From the NCBI RefSeq assembly GCF_958298935.1, contig NC_084938.1, positions 26,827,501 to 26,891,500 on the forward strand: a stretch of DNA of 64,000 nucleotides, in the 5' to 3' direction. Position 1 is the first letter of the stretch. Each line of letters starts with the position of its first letter. Below, piece by piece: positions 12,701 through 22,066 of the stretch. The notes under the pieces are model-generated. The model saw only the letters and a list, made by a program, of their open reading frames with translations. It did no database searches and was not told the origin of the DNA. The position numbers and the translations under genes were made by a program. The DNA is from Phragmites australis. Taxonomy: Eukaryota; Streptophyta; Magnoliopsida; Poales; Poaceae.

Positions 12701-15700
12701 CGAAGATGAAACACAGGAGGAAAGAATAGCCAGGCTAGAAGCCGAAGAGCTGGAGAGGCAGATTGCGCAGAAAAAGCACATGTTAGACAACCTGGCAGCA
12801 AGCCGAAAAGCTGCTGAATATCGCAGGCGGGCAAAGGAAGTAGGAAGACATTGGAGAAAATGCAAGAGGAAATCGATATGCTGCATCGTGCGGAGGAAAC
12901 AGCTCGCCACGTGATGCCGTCCGAAGACACGACACGACCTGCGCAAGACCTTCGGCGATGGTCATCCGCGGGAGACCCAGAATCCCCCCTATCCATTAGT
13001 CTGCAGAACCAACAGTGGTCTCGGGCTTCAAGATGCCCAGAGTAGTAATGTTCGACGGAGAGTTAGATCCAAGGGAATTCGTAATGAGTTTCGAAGCGGT
13101 CTCAGTTCTTGCTAGTCCTCCTCTGGGCCTCCGCCCCTATGGTGATTTTTTTATCTGGTTTTTCTTGATGCAGTGGCACTATTCTAGTTTCCCCCTCTGG
13201 TATAGCCTTCGCTACCTTGTTTACCTTTGGCCGAATCTCACTCTCCTCTTGATCCGTCGAAGGCTCCGTCACCATATGGACATTTCGCCGTCCTAGAGTG
13301 ATTCCCACTTCGATTCTTCGGGCCACTTGCTGGTCTCCAAGCACCGTTACGACGCCTCTTGGACCCGGCATCTTCATGCACAGATACGCGTGGTGCGGTA
13401 TCGCTCCGAATGTGTTCATGACTCCTCGACCGAATATCGCATTATATGGATAGTTGATGTCGACCACATCGAATGTAATATCCTCCGTCCAGAAATTTGT
13501 CCCTTCGCCAAATGACACTGGGATTGTTATCTTTCCCAGAGTGTTGATTGCGTTCCCGCCGAAGCCTAGCAATGGGGACCCAGCCTGGTCTAGGTCGCTT
13601 CGACGTAGACCCATTTTGTCGAAGGCATCCGCAAAGATAATATCCGCGGAGCTTCCACCATATATCAAGATTCTGTGCACTTCGTTTCCTGAAATGTTTG
13701 ATGTGATCACGAAGGCATCCGTGTGTTGGTAATCTAAAACCCTCATGTCATCTTGCGAGAATGTGATGGGCACATTGGACCATTTTGAGTGAATGTAAGT
13801 TGGCCCTACACCAACGTGGTTGACCCTTCGCATGTACTCTTTCCGCTGCCTCTAGACTCTGTCTCCTGATTTGATCCTCCTGAGATCACGAACACAACAT
13901 TGTATCCATGATTTACTGTGTTCACGGACTTACTGCTCTCCGGTGGTGCTTCGATCGCAGGTCTTGGTAGAGGCGGAGGTAGCTCCCCTTGGGGGGTCAG
14001 TTGCCTCGTTTGATCCAGCTAAGCCGAGGCTGCAGGGGCAGGAATATTGTTGTGGCACAAGCATTGGTCGCCACTGGTTGGCAAACGTTGTGCCTAGGTT
14101 GGGGTTTTCCCATACTTCGCCTCGCCTGAATTGTGCGGCGTGGTGTATGGTTCTTGCTTGATCGAAGGATTGCATCGCTAAGCTCTCTTTCATGGCCATG
14201 ACCTGTGGGCACTGCTTGGTCCTGTGGCTGGCTCCTTCTCCATGTAACTCGCAGTAAAACGTGGCTGGGTCCTGCGAGACTCGTCCACCTCGGCCTCCTC
14301 GGCCCCTTCCTCTGCCAGTTCAGCCTCCTCGAGTAGCTCCACTCGGACCTTTGCTTATCGCTTGAGCAACTTCGAAGGGACCGGAGTCTATCTGATTACG
14401 AATTCTCTTGGATCTGACTCTCCGTCGAACATTACTACTCTGGGCATCTTGAAGCCCGAGGGCCACGGTTGGTTCTGCAGACCAATGGATAGGGGGGATT
14501 CTAGATCTCCCGCGGATGATCGCCGCCGAAGGTCCTGCGTAGGTCGTGCCGTGTCTTCGGACGGCGTCACATGGCGAGCTATTTCCTCCGCACGATGCAG
14601 CATATCGATTTCCTCTTGCATTTTCTCCAATATCTTCCTAGCTTCCTCTGCCCGCCTGCAATATTCCGCAGCTTTTCGGCTTGTTGCCAGGCTGTCTAAC
14701 ATGCGCTTTTTCTGCGCAATCTGCCTCTCCAGCTCTTCGGCTTCTAGCCTGACTGTTCTTTCCTCCTGTGTTTCGTCTTCGTCTTCATACTCTGCGAAGT
14801 CATCCAGGTCTTCCCACTCTTTGTCTCGTGCCTTCCCTCCTTCTTGTCCCGAAGGCTCATAGCGTGCGCGATCGCTTGTTTCCACGACTCGCATCGGTGC
14901 CGCATTTTCCTGGGCGACCGCTCTGTGCCTGTCCTCATTGCTTCCTAGTGACGCAACATCAACACCGTAATGCTGTTCGCACCCACCCGAAGCTCCTCCG
15001 GCCGAAGCATTGCTCGTCCCTAGTAGCGCCGAAGGGGGTCTTTTGACCAAAGCCTCGGCTGCAGCCGAAGGTTCTGGCAACACCTCCGATGCACCAGTTG
15101 GCTTCGTCTTCTTCTTGGGTGGCATGGCTTCGGTCCGTTCGGTCCCCACGGTCGGCGCCAACTGTTGAAACCGATGTTCCAAACAAGGAGAATCTTCACT
15201 TATAGGGAAAGCCGAAGGCTTCTAGGTGTGAATCGTGTTTGGGGTAAATTGTCTCAATTGATTCCGCCCGTCTCGGGCACAGTATGACTCTATTTATAGC
15301 CCGTACTCAACCACTCAACGCGAGGTTTACAATTTTTACCCCCTTACATGCTACATCCCGAAATATTCGGGGACATTATGGTACAATCAAGTGTATTTAC
15401 ATAATTACAGCTCTGCCTTGGGTAGTTAAGTGGGCCTCGACACCCAATCGTGGTCTTCGGTCGACCCCATGACTCCGCCGAAGGCTTCTTAGCTATCAGC
15501 CGGAGGTTCACCGCTTCGCTCCTCCTCTTCGGCACCATGAGTCAATCTTCAGTCTTCGTTCGAAGACGCGCTGCTACTTCGCCCACTCCGATTAGCAAAA
15601 CTGTCGATGTAGCCTTCGGCTTCTGACCAAAGGTCCGTTGTCGCCTTCACCGACGCAGGTAGCTGGGACCGCGGACGCGCCTCCGATCTTCGACCAAAGA

Positions 15701-17025
15701 TCGTCCGGGTCTTCGCCTGCACGGATGAAGGATTTGGGCCAACCTCCGGGTTGCAACCGAAGGTACTTCGTGATCTTTGCCTGCACTCCCTGAAACATCC
15801 CTGTAATCACCCGAATGCGTAGCCACCGGTAGACTTTGAGTTACCTTACGAAGGGGAGGGCAAGAGATCATCGCCAATAATATTATTTTGAATTAGAAAA
15901 CTCAAAAGAATTTCCCAAAATTTAAGGTCACGGCTTACTAAAAATTTTGGTGGGATTTTTTTTTCCTGAAACCGAAATTTTAGACCCTGACTTGGTCTTA
16001 GAGGAGTTGTGAATAAACCAAGTATGTTTAATGTTTTTGAGTGAATGTTTTCACATTCATGCTTTTTGATATATGTTGCCTATTTCCTTTGCTAATCTTA
16101 ACTTCGGCTGTGTACCACAATGCATAATTTCAATAAGATGATAAGAAACCAATGTAATATTTTTTTTTACACCATTGATCTCTTGCGCATATTCATCAAT
16201 TATCCAGCTTCCTTCGAAATTTCGGAGCTTGAACGGAGATGCACATTACTCGTCTATACAGGATCGTAATCATATATATGGTTTAGTCATCAAGGACGGT
16301 GACCTTTTTAAATTGCTTTGTAATGTGCAGCTGGAGGAGAGTAATCAGGTTATCTGGCAGCAAGCGTGGGAGCATGGCGAGCGGCAGCCCGAAGTGCAGC
16401 AGCAGCAGCTGCACAGTGACAACGGATTCTTCCATCCCCTCGATGCTGCTGGTGAACCCACCCTTCAGCTAGGGTACATTCCTCTTTCCTTCGTTTTACT
16501 TCGAACCAAGGGATGCCAACTTTGTGCAATATTTCAATGCCCTAGGCTTGGAGGGACGCATGTATAGAGAAGTCATCTAGTTTTTCAGCCCAACTCGTTT
16601 CGACGATCCTACACACAGGATCTTCAAAATGACACCTTTTGTCATTTTTCATAATCTAATTTAACTCTATTCGTTTGATCCTACGACCTTGCAGGATCAT
16701 CAAAATGACAATTTTTTTTTTTTTTTTTTTTTGCCATTTTTCGTAATTTGGTTCTCCTTATTGTTATTTTCTTGATGGCAAAATGGACACTGTTTATCTG
16801 TTTGCACAACAGTATACTTAGCCCACAAAATCATATGAAATGTCATATACCGTGTAAATTACCAGATTGTTTGAATGCAGAACTAGAATAAAGCAGTATT
16901 AAGTTCTCTCATAATAGCCCTGATAATGAATGTTGATCCTCCAGATGTGCTATTATCGCAGGTACCCTACTGAGGCCCTGACTAGCTTATGCATGACTAC
17001 CTTCCTGCCCCCATGGTTGCCATGA
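3751..17025 (+). CDS. MADS7: SEPALLATA3-type MADS-box transcription factor (OsMADS7/OsMADS45-like), 8 coding exons
   Basis: MIKC-type class E floral homeotic factor; family members bind CArG boxes and join other MADS proteins in floral quartets in the nucleus. Coding exons: 3751-3935, 5448-5529, 6445-6515, 7363-7462, 7721-7762, 7844-7885, 16331-16473 and 16962-17025, total 729 nt, 242 aa, all phases agree. Exon 1 carries the MADS domain (residues 1-60, [20 protein letters not shown] onward); exons 3-6 carry the K box ([36 protein letters not shown]); exon 7 gives [10 protein letters not shown] and [17 protein letters not shown]; the C-terminus is [11 protein letters not shown]. This C-terminal signature fits the OsMADS7/45 clade better than OsMADS8/24. 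The ATG at 3751 is chosen because MGRG is the family N-terminus. Intron 3 appears to use a GC donor (AAG|GCGAGT). Intron 6 is 8.4 kb because two transposons sit in it. The reading frame is intact. Confidence 0.93.
4673..4720 (+). repeat. GA-rich purine tract in SEP3 intron 1
   Basis: An irregular GAGAGA/GAGCGA tract. GA repeats in first introns of plant MADS genes can be bound by BBR/BPC factors; here it may equally belong to the neighbouring CACTA body. Confidence 0.35.
4790..5114. mobile_element. CACTA (En/Spm) transposon end with subterminal repeats, in SEP3 intron 1
   Basis: Several copies of a TATCACTGTCGGTT-like motif, in both orientations, lie between 4795 and 5040 (for example near 4850, 4955 and 5015). 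They are followed by GTGGTAGTGTAGTG ending at 5079 and CTGCTGTAGTG ending at 5114. The reverse complement begins CACTACA/CACTACC, the diagnostic CACTA terminus, and subterminal repeats of this kind are typical of the superfamily. No matching left terminus was found, so the element is truncated or its left end is too diverged. The body may extend left to about 4430. Confidence 0.55.
6366..6950 (+). repeat. Local duplications around SEP3 exon 3
   Basis: About 71 bp just upstream of exon 3 (6366-6436, containing TCTTTCCATAATACAGAGTG) recurs almost unchanged at about 6803-6874 in intron 3. A second segment (TTTATTTGTTCATCTCAA, then GAAGATTAAAAAGCTCGAAG) occurs at about 6711-6790 and again at about 6870-6945. 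The copy at 6803 stops short of the polypyrimidine tract and AG acceptor of exon 3. Confidence 0.8.
8070..11883. mobile_element. 3.8-kb insertion with about 50-bp inverted TG...CA termini, unclassified, in SEP3 intron 6
   Basis: The left end (TGTCGGGGCACAAAACGTGC, continuing to GAGAACCTCCCC) is matched in inverted orientation by the right end (GGGGAGGTTCTCGCC to CGTGCCCCAACA), about 80% identical over about 50 bp. Five-bp direct repeats ATATA flank it (8065-8069 and 11884-11888). The interior has no recognisable transposase, reverse transcriptase or gag. It is GC-rich with a large minisatellite in the right half. The TG/CA ends and 5-bp duplication resemble LTR-element integration, yet the ends are inverted and short. 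CACTA, hAT, Mutator and Tourist types are unlikely on terminus and target-duplication length. Confidence 0.65.
10150..11690. repeat. GC-rich degenerate minisatellite inside the TIR element
   Basis: Modules of roughly 80 and 105 bp alternate to make a higher-order unit near 180 bp. Each carries variants of GAGTCGATGTTGGAGCCGAA, GGCGAGGCTCGACGGAGC and GGTGTGGTCTGGAGCCC. At least eight diverged units are visible. Lack of stops makes long shadow reading frames on both strands. Confidence 0.8.
11891..12319 (+). repeat. Left LTR of the inverted gypsy element
   Basis: 429 bp, homologous to the right LTR but missing about 290 bp near its U3 start (TGTTGGAAGG joins directly to GTAGCAGCGCG). It contains a TATA-type ATATAAATAGAG at about 12183. 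It ends just before the PBS at 12320-12321. Confidence 0.75.
12321..13097 (+). pseudogene. gypsy gag fragment (left arm), broken
   Basis: Encodes an acidic, coiled-coil-rich gag N-terminus ([35 protein letters not shown]) followed by [20 protein letters not shown], the entry to the retrotransposon gag domain. The start codon seen in the right arm (ATG before [10 protein letters not shown]) is CTG here. A one-base loss near 12840 shifts frame within the coiled coil, and the arm stops at the inversion junction. About 90% identical to the right arm by eye. Confidence 0.75.
13102..13833 (-). pseudogene. gypsy retropepsin (aspartic protease) region, active-site aspartate lost
   Basis: A 243-codon open stretch matches the protease part of plant Ty3/gypsy polyproteins: [19 protein letters not shown], then [20 protein letters not shown], then [20 protein letters not shown]. 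The catalytic motif is normally D-G-G-S/N-G-S; here the aspartate position is tyrosine (residue about 58 of the frame), which would abolish catalysis. The frame ends shortly before where reverse transcriptase should begin, exactly at the inversion junction. This is transposon sequence, not a host protease. Confidence 0.8.
14388..15125 (-). pseudogene. gypsy gag fragment (right arm) with internal deletion of the gag core
   Basis: Open from an ATG at 15125 ([20 protein letters not shown]) through the acidic and coiled-coil segment to [20 protein letters not shown], then a stop. Downstream on the same strand (14380 to about 13930) come an [14 protein letters not shown] tract and the [15 protein letters not shown] zinc-knuckle-like motif, so most of the central gag domain has been deleted. 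It mirrors the left arm. Confidence 0.75.
15163..15879 (-). repeat. Right LTR of the inverted gypsy element
   Basis: 717 bp in - orientation, ending (own 3' end) in TTTCAACA beside the PBS (TTGGCGCCGACCGTGGGG read on the - strand). It contains the same TATA motif (CTATTTATAG on + at about 15290). It is longer than the left LTR because it keeps the U3 segment the left one lost. Confidence 0.78.
16593..16755 (+). repeat. Imperfect tandem duplication and T-homopolymer in SEP3 intron 7
   Basis: Two units of about 75 bp (CGTTTCGACGATCCTAC... and CGTTTGATCCTACGACC..., each followed by CAAAATGACA and CATTTTTC). The second contains an uninterrupted T run of more than 20 bases near 16710. Confidence 0.7.
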
Positions 17026-18085
17026 GTCTACTGTGATTCCGAAATAATAAGGATGCTGCGGCTGGCCGCTTGCATATGTTGTGCTTCGAGTGACAGATTC
17101 TACTGTAAGATTCTCAGCTTGTGTGTGTAACTTTTATGATGAACGAGGAAAGTATCCATTTGATTCTCCAATAATGTATTGGGTATAAGATCGTGATGAC
17201 TATTTGGAAGATTGACTGCAATCTAGGTGTGAATGTCGAGGGTCAGCAAATTGGGCCAGATGCGCATCCTCGAGTGCAAATCCTGAACCGAGTTAGGCAT
17301 TAGGCTAGCAGGAAGTTAACTTCCTTTCGCGGTCTGAATTCAGACAGGTTCATGCAGCCTGAGGCAACTCGGCCGGAAGTGTTCGCGATGGCCCAGCGTT
17401 GCGGCCCGGCTGCAGTTGGTGCCGCCATCTTTCTAGCCCATAGGGAACAACTCCTATCTTGTGTATTGGTGGACTGGGTAGAACACTAGAACTTGACTTG
17501 GGCGGAGGCAGGACAGAGCGCGTGGACATTGGCAGCCCGCTCCGCCGTGGAGCCGAGCCGAGCCTGCCTGTCCAGCGCCGTGGCCCAGCAAGGGTAGCAC
17601 GCGCGCGTCCGCGGATCGGCGTGCCGTAGTCCAGGTCGTGCTGCAAGGACAAAGCAGCGTGATCCGGAGCGCGGTTCGCCGGAGGAGATGGCAAACGGCC
17701 GAGCAGTACAGCCGCGCGGCGCTAGCTTTCAGGGGATGCACGCACGCACGCCGGGGTCGACGGCCACACGCGTGAACCTGTCGCCCGGTGCCGAGCTGTG
17801 CAGCCACCCGCGGCCGGCCGCTGCACCGCGTACCATTCTTGTGTTGTTCCCGCACTCCGCGCTGCGCTGCAGAATTCGACGATCCAGGATGGAGTCCGTA
17901 CGTAATTTCAGAGCTGCTGGCACATACGTAACACGTAACATCGATCCGAGAGGCAGTTCCTTCCACCTCGTGTATGTGTGCGCGCCAGATTCTGAATCTC
18001 AATGTGTGCATTCCTAATTTCGGATGACTAGCATGCAATGACCAATGTCTAGCTTGCATTGTCTAAGCCTTTTCAGAGTTTATTA
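17026..18085. other. SEP3 3' region and GC-rich spacer, no gene seen
   Basis: The first about 300 bp presumably hold the SEP3 3' UTR (AATAATGTATTGGG near 17170 is a possible poly-A signal region). From 17340 to 17900 the DNA is GC-rich and open in several frames on both strands, including a 201-codon - strand frame, but no frame resembles a protein family. Confidence 0.45.
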
Positions 18086-18882
18086 GAGCAACTCCAGCAG
18101 AGACTCTATCCCACTCGCCATCACATGGCTCCAGCAGACACACCAAATGAATCGCTATCACTGTGCAGTCGCTATCTACAGCTCCAGCGTCGGCAAATAT
18201 AGCGACCTGAAGTCCATCGCTATCGCTCGCTGGCTCCTGTGCCCTCGATGGGAGGAGAGAAGGCAGTAAGTTGCCAAATATTTCAAAAATCCATTTATTC
18301 TCCCATCTTTTATAAATTCAAAAATGAACTTCTGAAGCTTCTAAAATCACATTGACTTTTGTGCTCGTACAATAAATGACAGAGAGCCCATTTTAACTGG
18401 ATTCAACTCAAAATCTCATACAGATATTAAATGAAAATTCTCCAAATTTGAATGTTTTTGTAAATTATTTGATTTTTAGGACCTCAAATAAATTTCCAAA
18501 AACCTGGAAAATTGACTAATATTCTTCTTATGTGATGAACTAATTTTTAAAATTATTTACAACCCTAGGTTATATGGTGAAAAAATGAGTTCCTTTGTAA
18601 TGCTTCATTTACATGCATTTTTATCATTTTATGTGAACAGTACTAAAATTGAGTTCTTTTGTAATATCTATTTTTTACAAAATAACCGTGGAATAAAATA
18701 GCCGTCATAATAAAACCATTACAAGAAATAGTCGTTACGAATAAAATATAATATATAAGATATGGAGACTGAAATTTGATTAGTTTGTTAGAATATGTAG
18801 AAATATAGAGAGATATCTTTTAGAGTAGGTAACTAAATAAAGATATGGTCGGTTAAATTTAGCTAATATATTGGAGTTGCTC
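18086..18882. mobile_element. PIF/Harbinger-like TIR element with TTA target duplication
   Basis: Termini GAGCAACTCCAGCAG and (inverted) ATTGGAGTTGCTC, flanked by TTA at 18083-18085 and 18883-18885. It is 797 bp, AT-rich in the right half, and has no coding capacity. Its right half (CGTTACGAATAAAATATAAT and onward) matches the next element, so they are one family. Confidence 0.7.
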
Positions 18883-19119
18883 TTAGACGTCAAGATTTGA
18901 AGACCACGGTTTCGATTTCTTCCACGTTGGCTTTAACCTTGCACGCATGGAAACCGAAGCCCGATTGGTACGTAGCAAGTAAAATTTATCCAAAGAACAA
19001 CACCAATTCTAGATCATACAGGGTGTCTCCCCTAGCGCGCACACACTGCAACCAACATGTCTTTCCTGGCCTCTCCTGAAGCTCTAGAGTAGTACTACGT
19101 ATATTCTAGCGAGACCCTA

Positions 19120-19792
19120 AGAGCATCTCCAGCATGTGGTATTTCGGCTCGTCATCGTCAAATATAGTCACCTCCTGCAAAAACAATCTACTGTAGAGTA
19201 GCTAATCGAATAGTTATTATGATAAACATATTATCTATTGAGAAAGAGTGGTTAAATTTGGTTGCCTCATACGGCTCACCATCCTTATTTACCCTATTCC
19301 TGTGCGCCTTCGCATGTAGCCTTTTTTTACTTTTCTATTCTTAGCCTTTCATGCACATTCTCTTATCATTGATTATATGATAATTACTCTTATCATACAT
19401 GAGTTTGTATGATAACTATTTTTATAAATTCTTATGATGTGTGTGTTTGTTGGTAACTGTTCTTATAATGTGCGTGGTTATATGGTAACTGCTCTTATAA
19501 TGATCTATATACATTGTTAGAACTATAACCGGATGGATACCCTTATATAGAGCAGAGATATAGCCGTTAGGAAACTGTTTGAAAAAACTGATAGTTATAA
19601 TATAGTCGTTGAACAAAATAGCTGTTGAAATAAAGCCGTTGGAAAAAAAATAGTCGTTATGAATAAAATATAGTATATGGGATACAGAGAGTGTAATTTA
19701 GCTAATCTGCTATATTGTAAAGATAAATCTTTTAAATATATAATCAATAAAGATATGATCAGTGAAATGTAACTAATCTATTAAAGTTGATC
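19120..19792. mobile_element. Second copy of the same TTA/TAA-flanked TIR family
   Basis: Left end GAGCATCTCCAGCATG, right end (inverted) TTAAAGTTGATC, flanked by TAA at 19117-19119 and 19793-19795. The right half (GAATAAAATATAGTATATGG) is clearly homologous to the 18086-18882 element and in the same orientation. The right terminus is diverged. Confidence 0.62.
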
Positions 19793-19860
19793 TAAGACAT
19801 CTTCAACTGGTATACACAGTACCAGCAGGATAGATCATGTTTAGACTTCACTAAAGCTAA

Positions 19861-20218
19861 GACCATCTCCAGTAGAATCGGCATTTTGAAGATCCGGTAG
19901 CTACAGTAATTCGCGGGGGGTACTGTAGCAACTCCAGCAGAATCAGCATCCGGCGCTACAGTGTCGATACAAGTACTGCGGAGAGAGAAAACGAAGCAGC
20001 AAATCTGCGGAACTACGGTAGGACCTTGACATTGTAGTAGTACTGTAGCAACAGTGCGGAGAGTGTAGCAACACTATACCAGTACTGTTCACAGAGGCTG
20101 ACAGCGGCTCGAGTGAGAAAAAGAGGAGTGGAACATAGAAAATAAAATAGCTGCTGATAGGGGATGCTGTAATAGTATTTTGAAGGATGAAAATTTAAGA
20201 TAGCTATTGAAGATAGCC
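19861..20218. mobile_element. Third TAA-flanked MITE, Tourist-like
   Basis: Starts GACCATCTCCAGTAG and ends, inverted, CTATTGAAGATAGCC, with TAA at 19858-19860 and 20219-20221. It is 358 bp and non-coding. Its interior repeats GTAGCAACTCCAGCAG-like and TACTGTAGCAAC motifs. It belongs to the same broad superfamily by termini, but its body differs from the previous two. Confidence 0.58.
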
Positions 20219-20501
20219 TAACTCTATCTACAATGTGTTTCATGTATGGATAAAGATGATGATATACCGCACATCATTTTTGTGGCCCTATGTGAAAGGT
20301 ACTACATCCGTCCTTTCTTAATGTCCTTTTAGCTCTTGCCACTCCAGACTTATCCAGTTGAGCAGGACTGGGCTTAAAAAAAAGCTGAGCAGGACTGTGC
20401 GCAATGCTGCCTCGAGGACTGCGCCCCATCAGTAGATCAACCAATTCGCCTGACCATTTACGGGGACAAAGTCTTGCACGTTTGCTTACAGTTTCTTTTC
20501 A

Positions 20502-20758
20502 TACTCCGTTTTCAATACTTGATATTTTTAACTAAATATGTATATCAAAACATATCAAGAATAGTACTAATTTTAAATAGAAAATGATAAAAATATTTTT
20601 AAAAACTAGCTTAAATATCTAGAACTTACCGTAAATAGATAGGTAAAAGATATTTTATAAGGATAAAATTAGAAACTACATTAAAAAACGTGAAGTGATA
20701 AATATTTAAAAATAAATAAAATAATTAAAAGTGACAGGTATTGAAAACGGAGGAAGTA
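20502..20758. mobile_element. Stowaway-like MITE, copy 1 of a pair
   Basis: 257 bp, TACTCCGTTTTCAATACTTG at the left and, inverted, AGGTATTGAAAACGGAGGAA plus GTA at the right, bordered by TA. AT-rich, non-coding. Confidence 0.75.
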
Positions 20759-20860
20759 ATACACTCAAATGCGAAGCTCAAACTTCATATTGTCTTCCTT
20801 AAAAAAACTTCATATTGCCGTTTAATAAACTAAAATGATATACTTCCACCGTTTTCATTT

Positions 20861-21110
20861 GCTCCCTCCGTTTTTCAATACTTGTCACTTTTGACAAACA
20901 CATATACCAAGACATACTAAAAATATGTACAAATTTTAAATGTGAAATGACAAAATATCCTAAAAACTAGCTAAAGTATTCTAGAACCTACCGTAAATAA
21001 ATAGATAAGAAATATTTTGTAGGATAAAATTGTAAACTATATTAAAAAATGTGAAGTGACAGGTATTTGAAATAAAATGGTGAAAAGTGACCAGTATTGA
21101 AAAAATTAAC
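20861..21110. mobile_element. Stowaway-like MITE, copy 2 of a pair
   Basis: Starts GCTCCCTCCGTTTTTCAATA and ends near CCAGTATTGAAAAAATTAAC. The interior follows copy 1 closely in the same orientation (for example AAAACTAGCTAAAGTATTCT, ACCTACCGTAAATAAATAG). It lies about 100 bp from copy 1 and its right terminus is eroded. Confidence 0.7.
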
Positions 21111-21491
21111 AACTTTGACAAGACACAGAGACCAATGCAATCTTTGTTTTTAGCTAAAGTGGCCACACTGCCCTGTTAAAAGAAAAATGGAAGGCACATG
21201 CGTTAAGTTGAGACTGTTGAGTTTCGCCTTGTAAAATTCAAAATGAGTGGCTCTCAGGGTCTTCTAGTACCTTCGATACAATTGGAACACAAGGGCAAGT
21301 CCTTGGCTTAATGGCTTTTACGAGTACAAATTGAATGTGGTCCACACCATGCATTGGTCAAAAGTAGGAACAAAATTGGAAATGAAATCTCGGGACTCGC
21401 AAAGTGACAAGAAAAGAGTATCTGCTTGTTAAAAGGTGACAAGTTTTTCTAAAGTGCTTTTCGCCCTTTCGAATCGAGTGATTAATTACGA
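21111..21491. other. Spacer between MITEs and copia remnant
   Basis: No gene, repeat pair or motif that I can support was seen here. Confidence 0.4.
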
Positions 21492-22066
21492 TGGGCAAGT
21501 GATAGTTAGCAGACAGGTGAAATGATTATTATCATCTTTTGAAATGTTGACATCGGCTAGAATGAAGGAGGTTACTGTTGCTTCTTCACGGAGGACCTTG
21601 ACATGCATAATGGGCTTGAGATATACTTATTAATCTCATTGATGAACTCTCATTGATGTCACGTATACCATGAAACTTGCGCAAAACTAGCGGATGCTAT
21701 AACTCGATCGAATCATGCTTTGATCAGAGGTACGTATCGTACCTCCTCTTTATTTCTATTTTTCATTTTCTCTAGCTCTGTTACAAAACAGACCCCTTTG
21801 ACCTGCTTATATAGATGCAGATTGTACTTACCATGGCCAAATTAGGATATGTACTTAACTTCTATTTTAACTAGGAAACATAAACTTACTTTATTTAGGA
21901 CTCTAATTCCTAATAGAAAGTAATTAGATTAACTCAATAATCTCTTCTTTAATCTTGTTGTCATCTATCGACGATCCGTACACGATCTTTTTCTCATCTC
22001 CATGAACTTCAATCGTCCAAGGAACTTGGTTAGGATATCAGCAAGTTGGTCTTCTGTGCAAACATG

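Larger units (their letters stand above)
11891..15879. mobile_element. Ty3/gypsy derivative with inverted (head-to-head outward) LTRs and a single 5-bp target duplication
   Basis: Left to right: LTR in + orientation (11891-12319), PBS-type TTGGCGCCGATCGTGGGG at 12321, gag N-terminal part on +, a junction near 13098, then on the - strand the retropepsin region, the end of gag with a zinc-knuckle-like [15 protein letters not shown], gag N-terminal part, PBS, and LTR (15163-15879). Both outer borders are therefore U3 starts (TGTTGG... and ...CCAATA). The flanks are ATATT at 11886-11890 and at 15880-15884, so the whole composite looks like one integration. Reverse transcriptase, RNase H and integrase are absent. 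It abuts the previous element; only two bases separate that element's last base from this duplication. Confidence 0.82.

Noticed and set aside
13102..13833. Host aspartic protease gene
   Set aside because: The sequence is a Ty3/gypsy retropepsin between LTR arms, with the catalytic aspartate lost.
17454..18059. 201-codon - strand frame
   Set aside because: No domain, no splice or promoter context, and competing frames on the + strand; GC-rich artefact.
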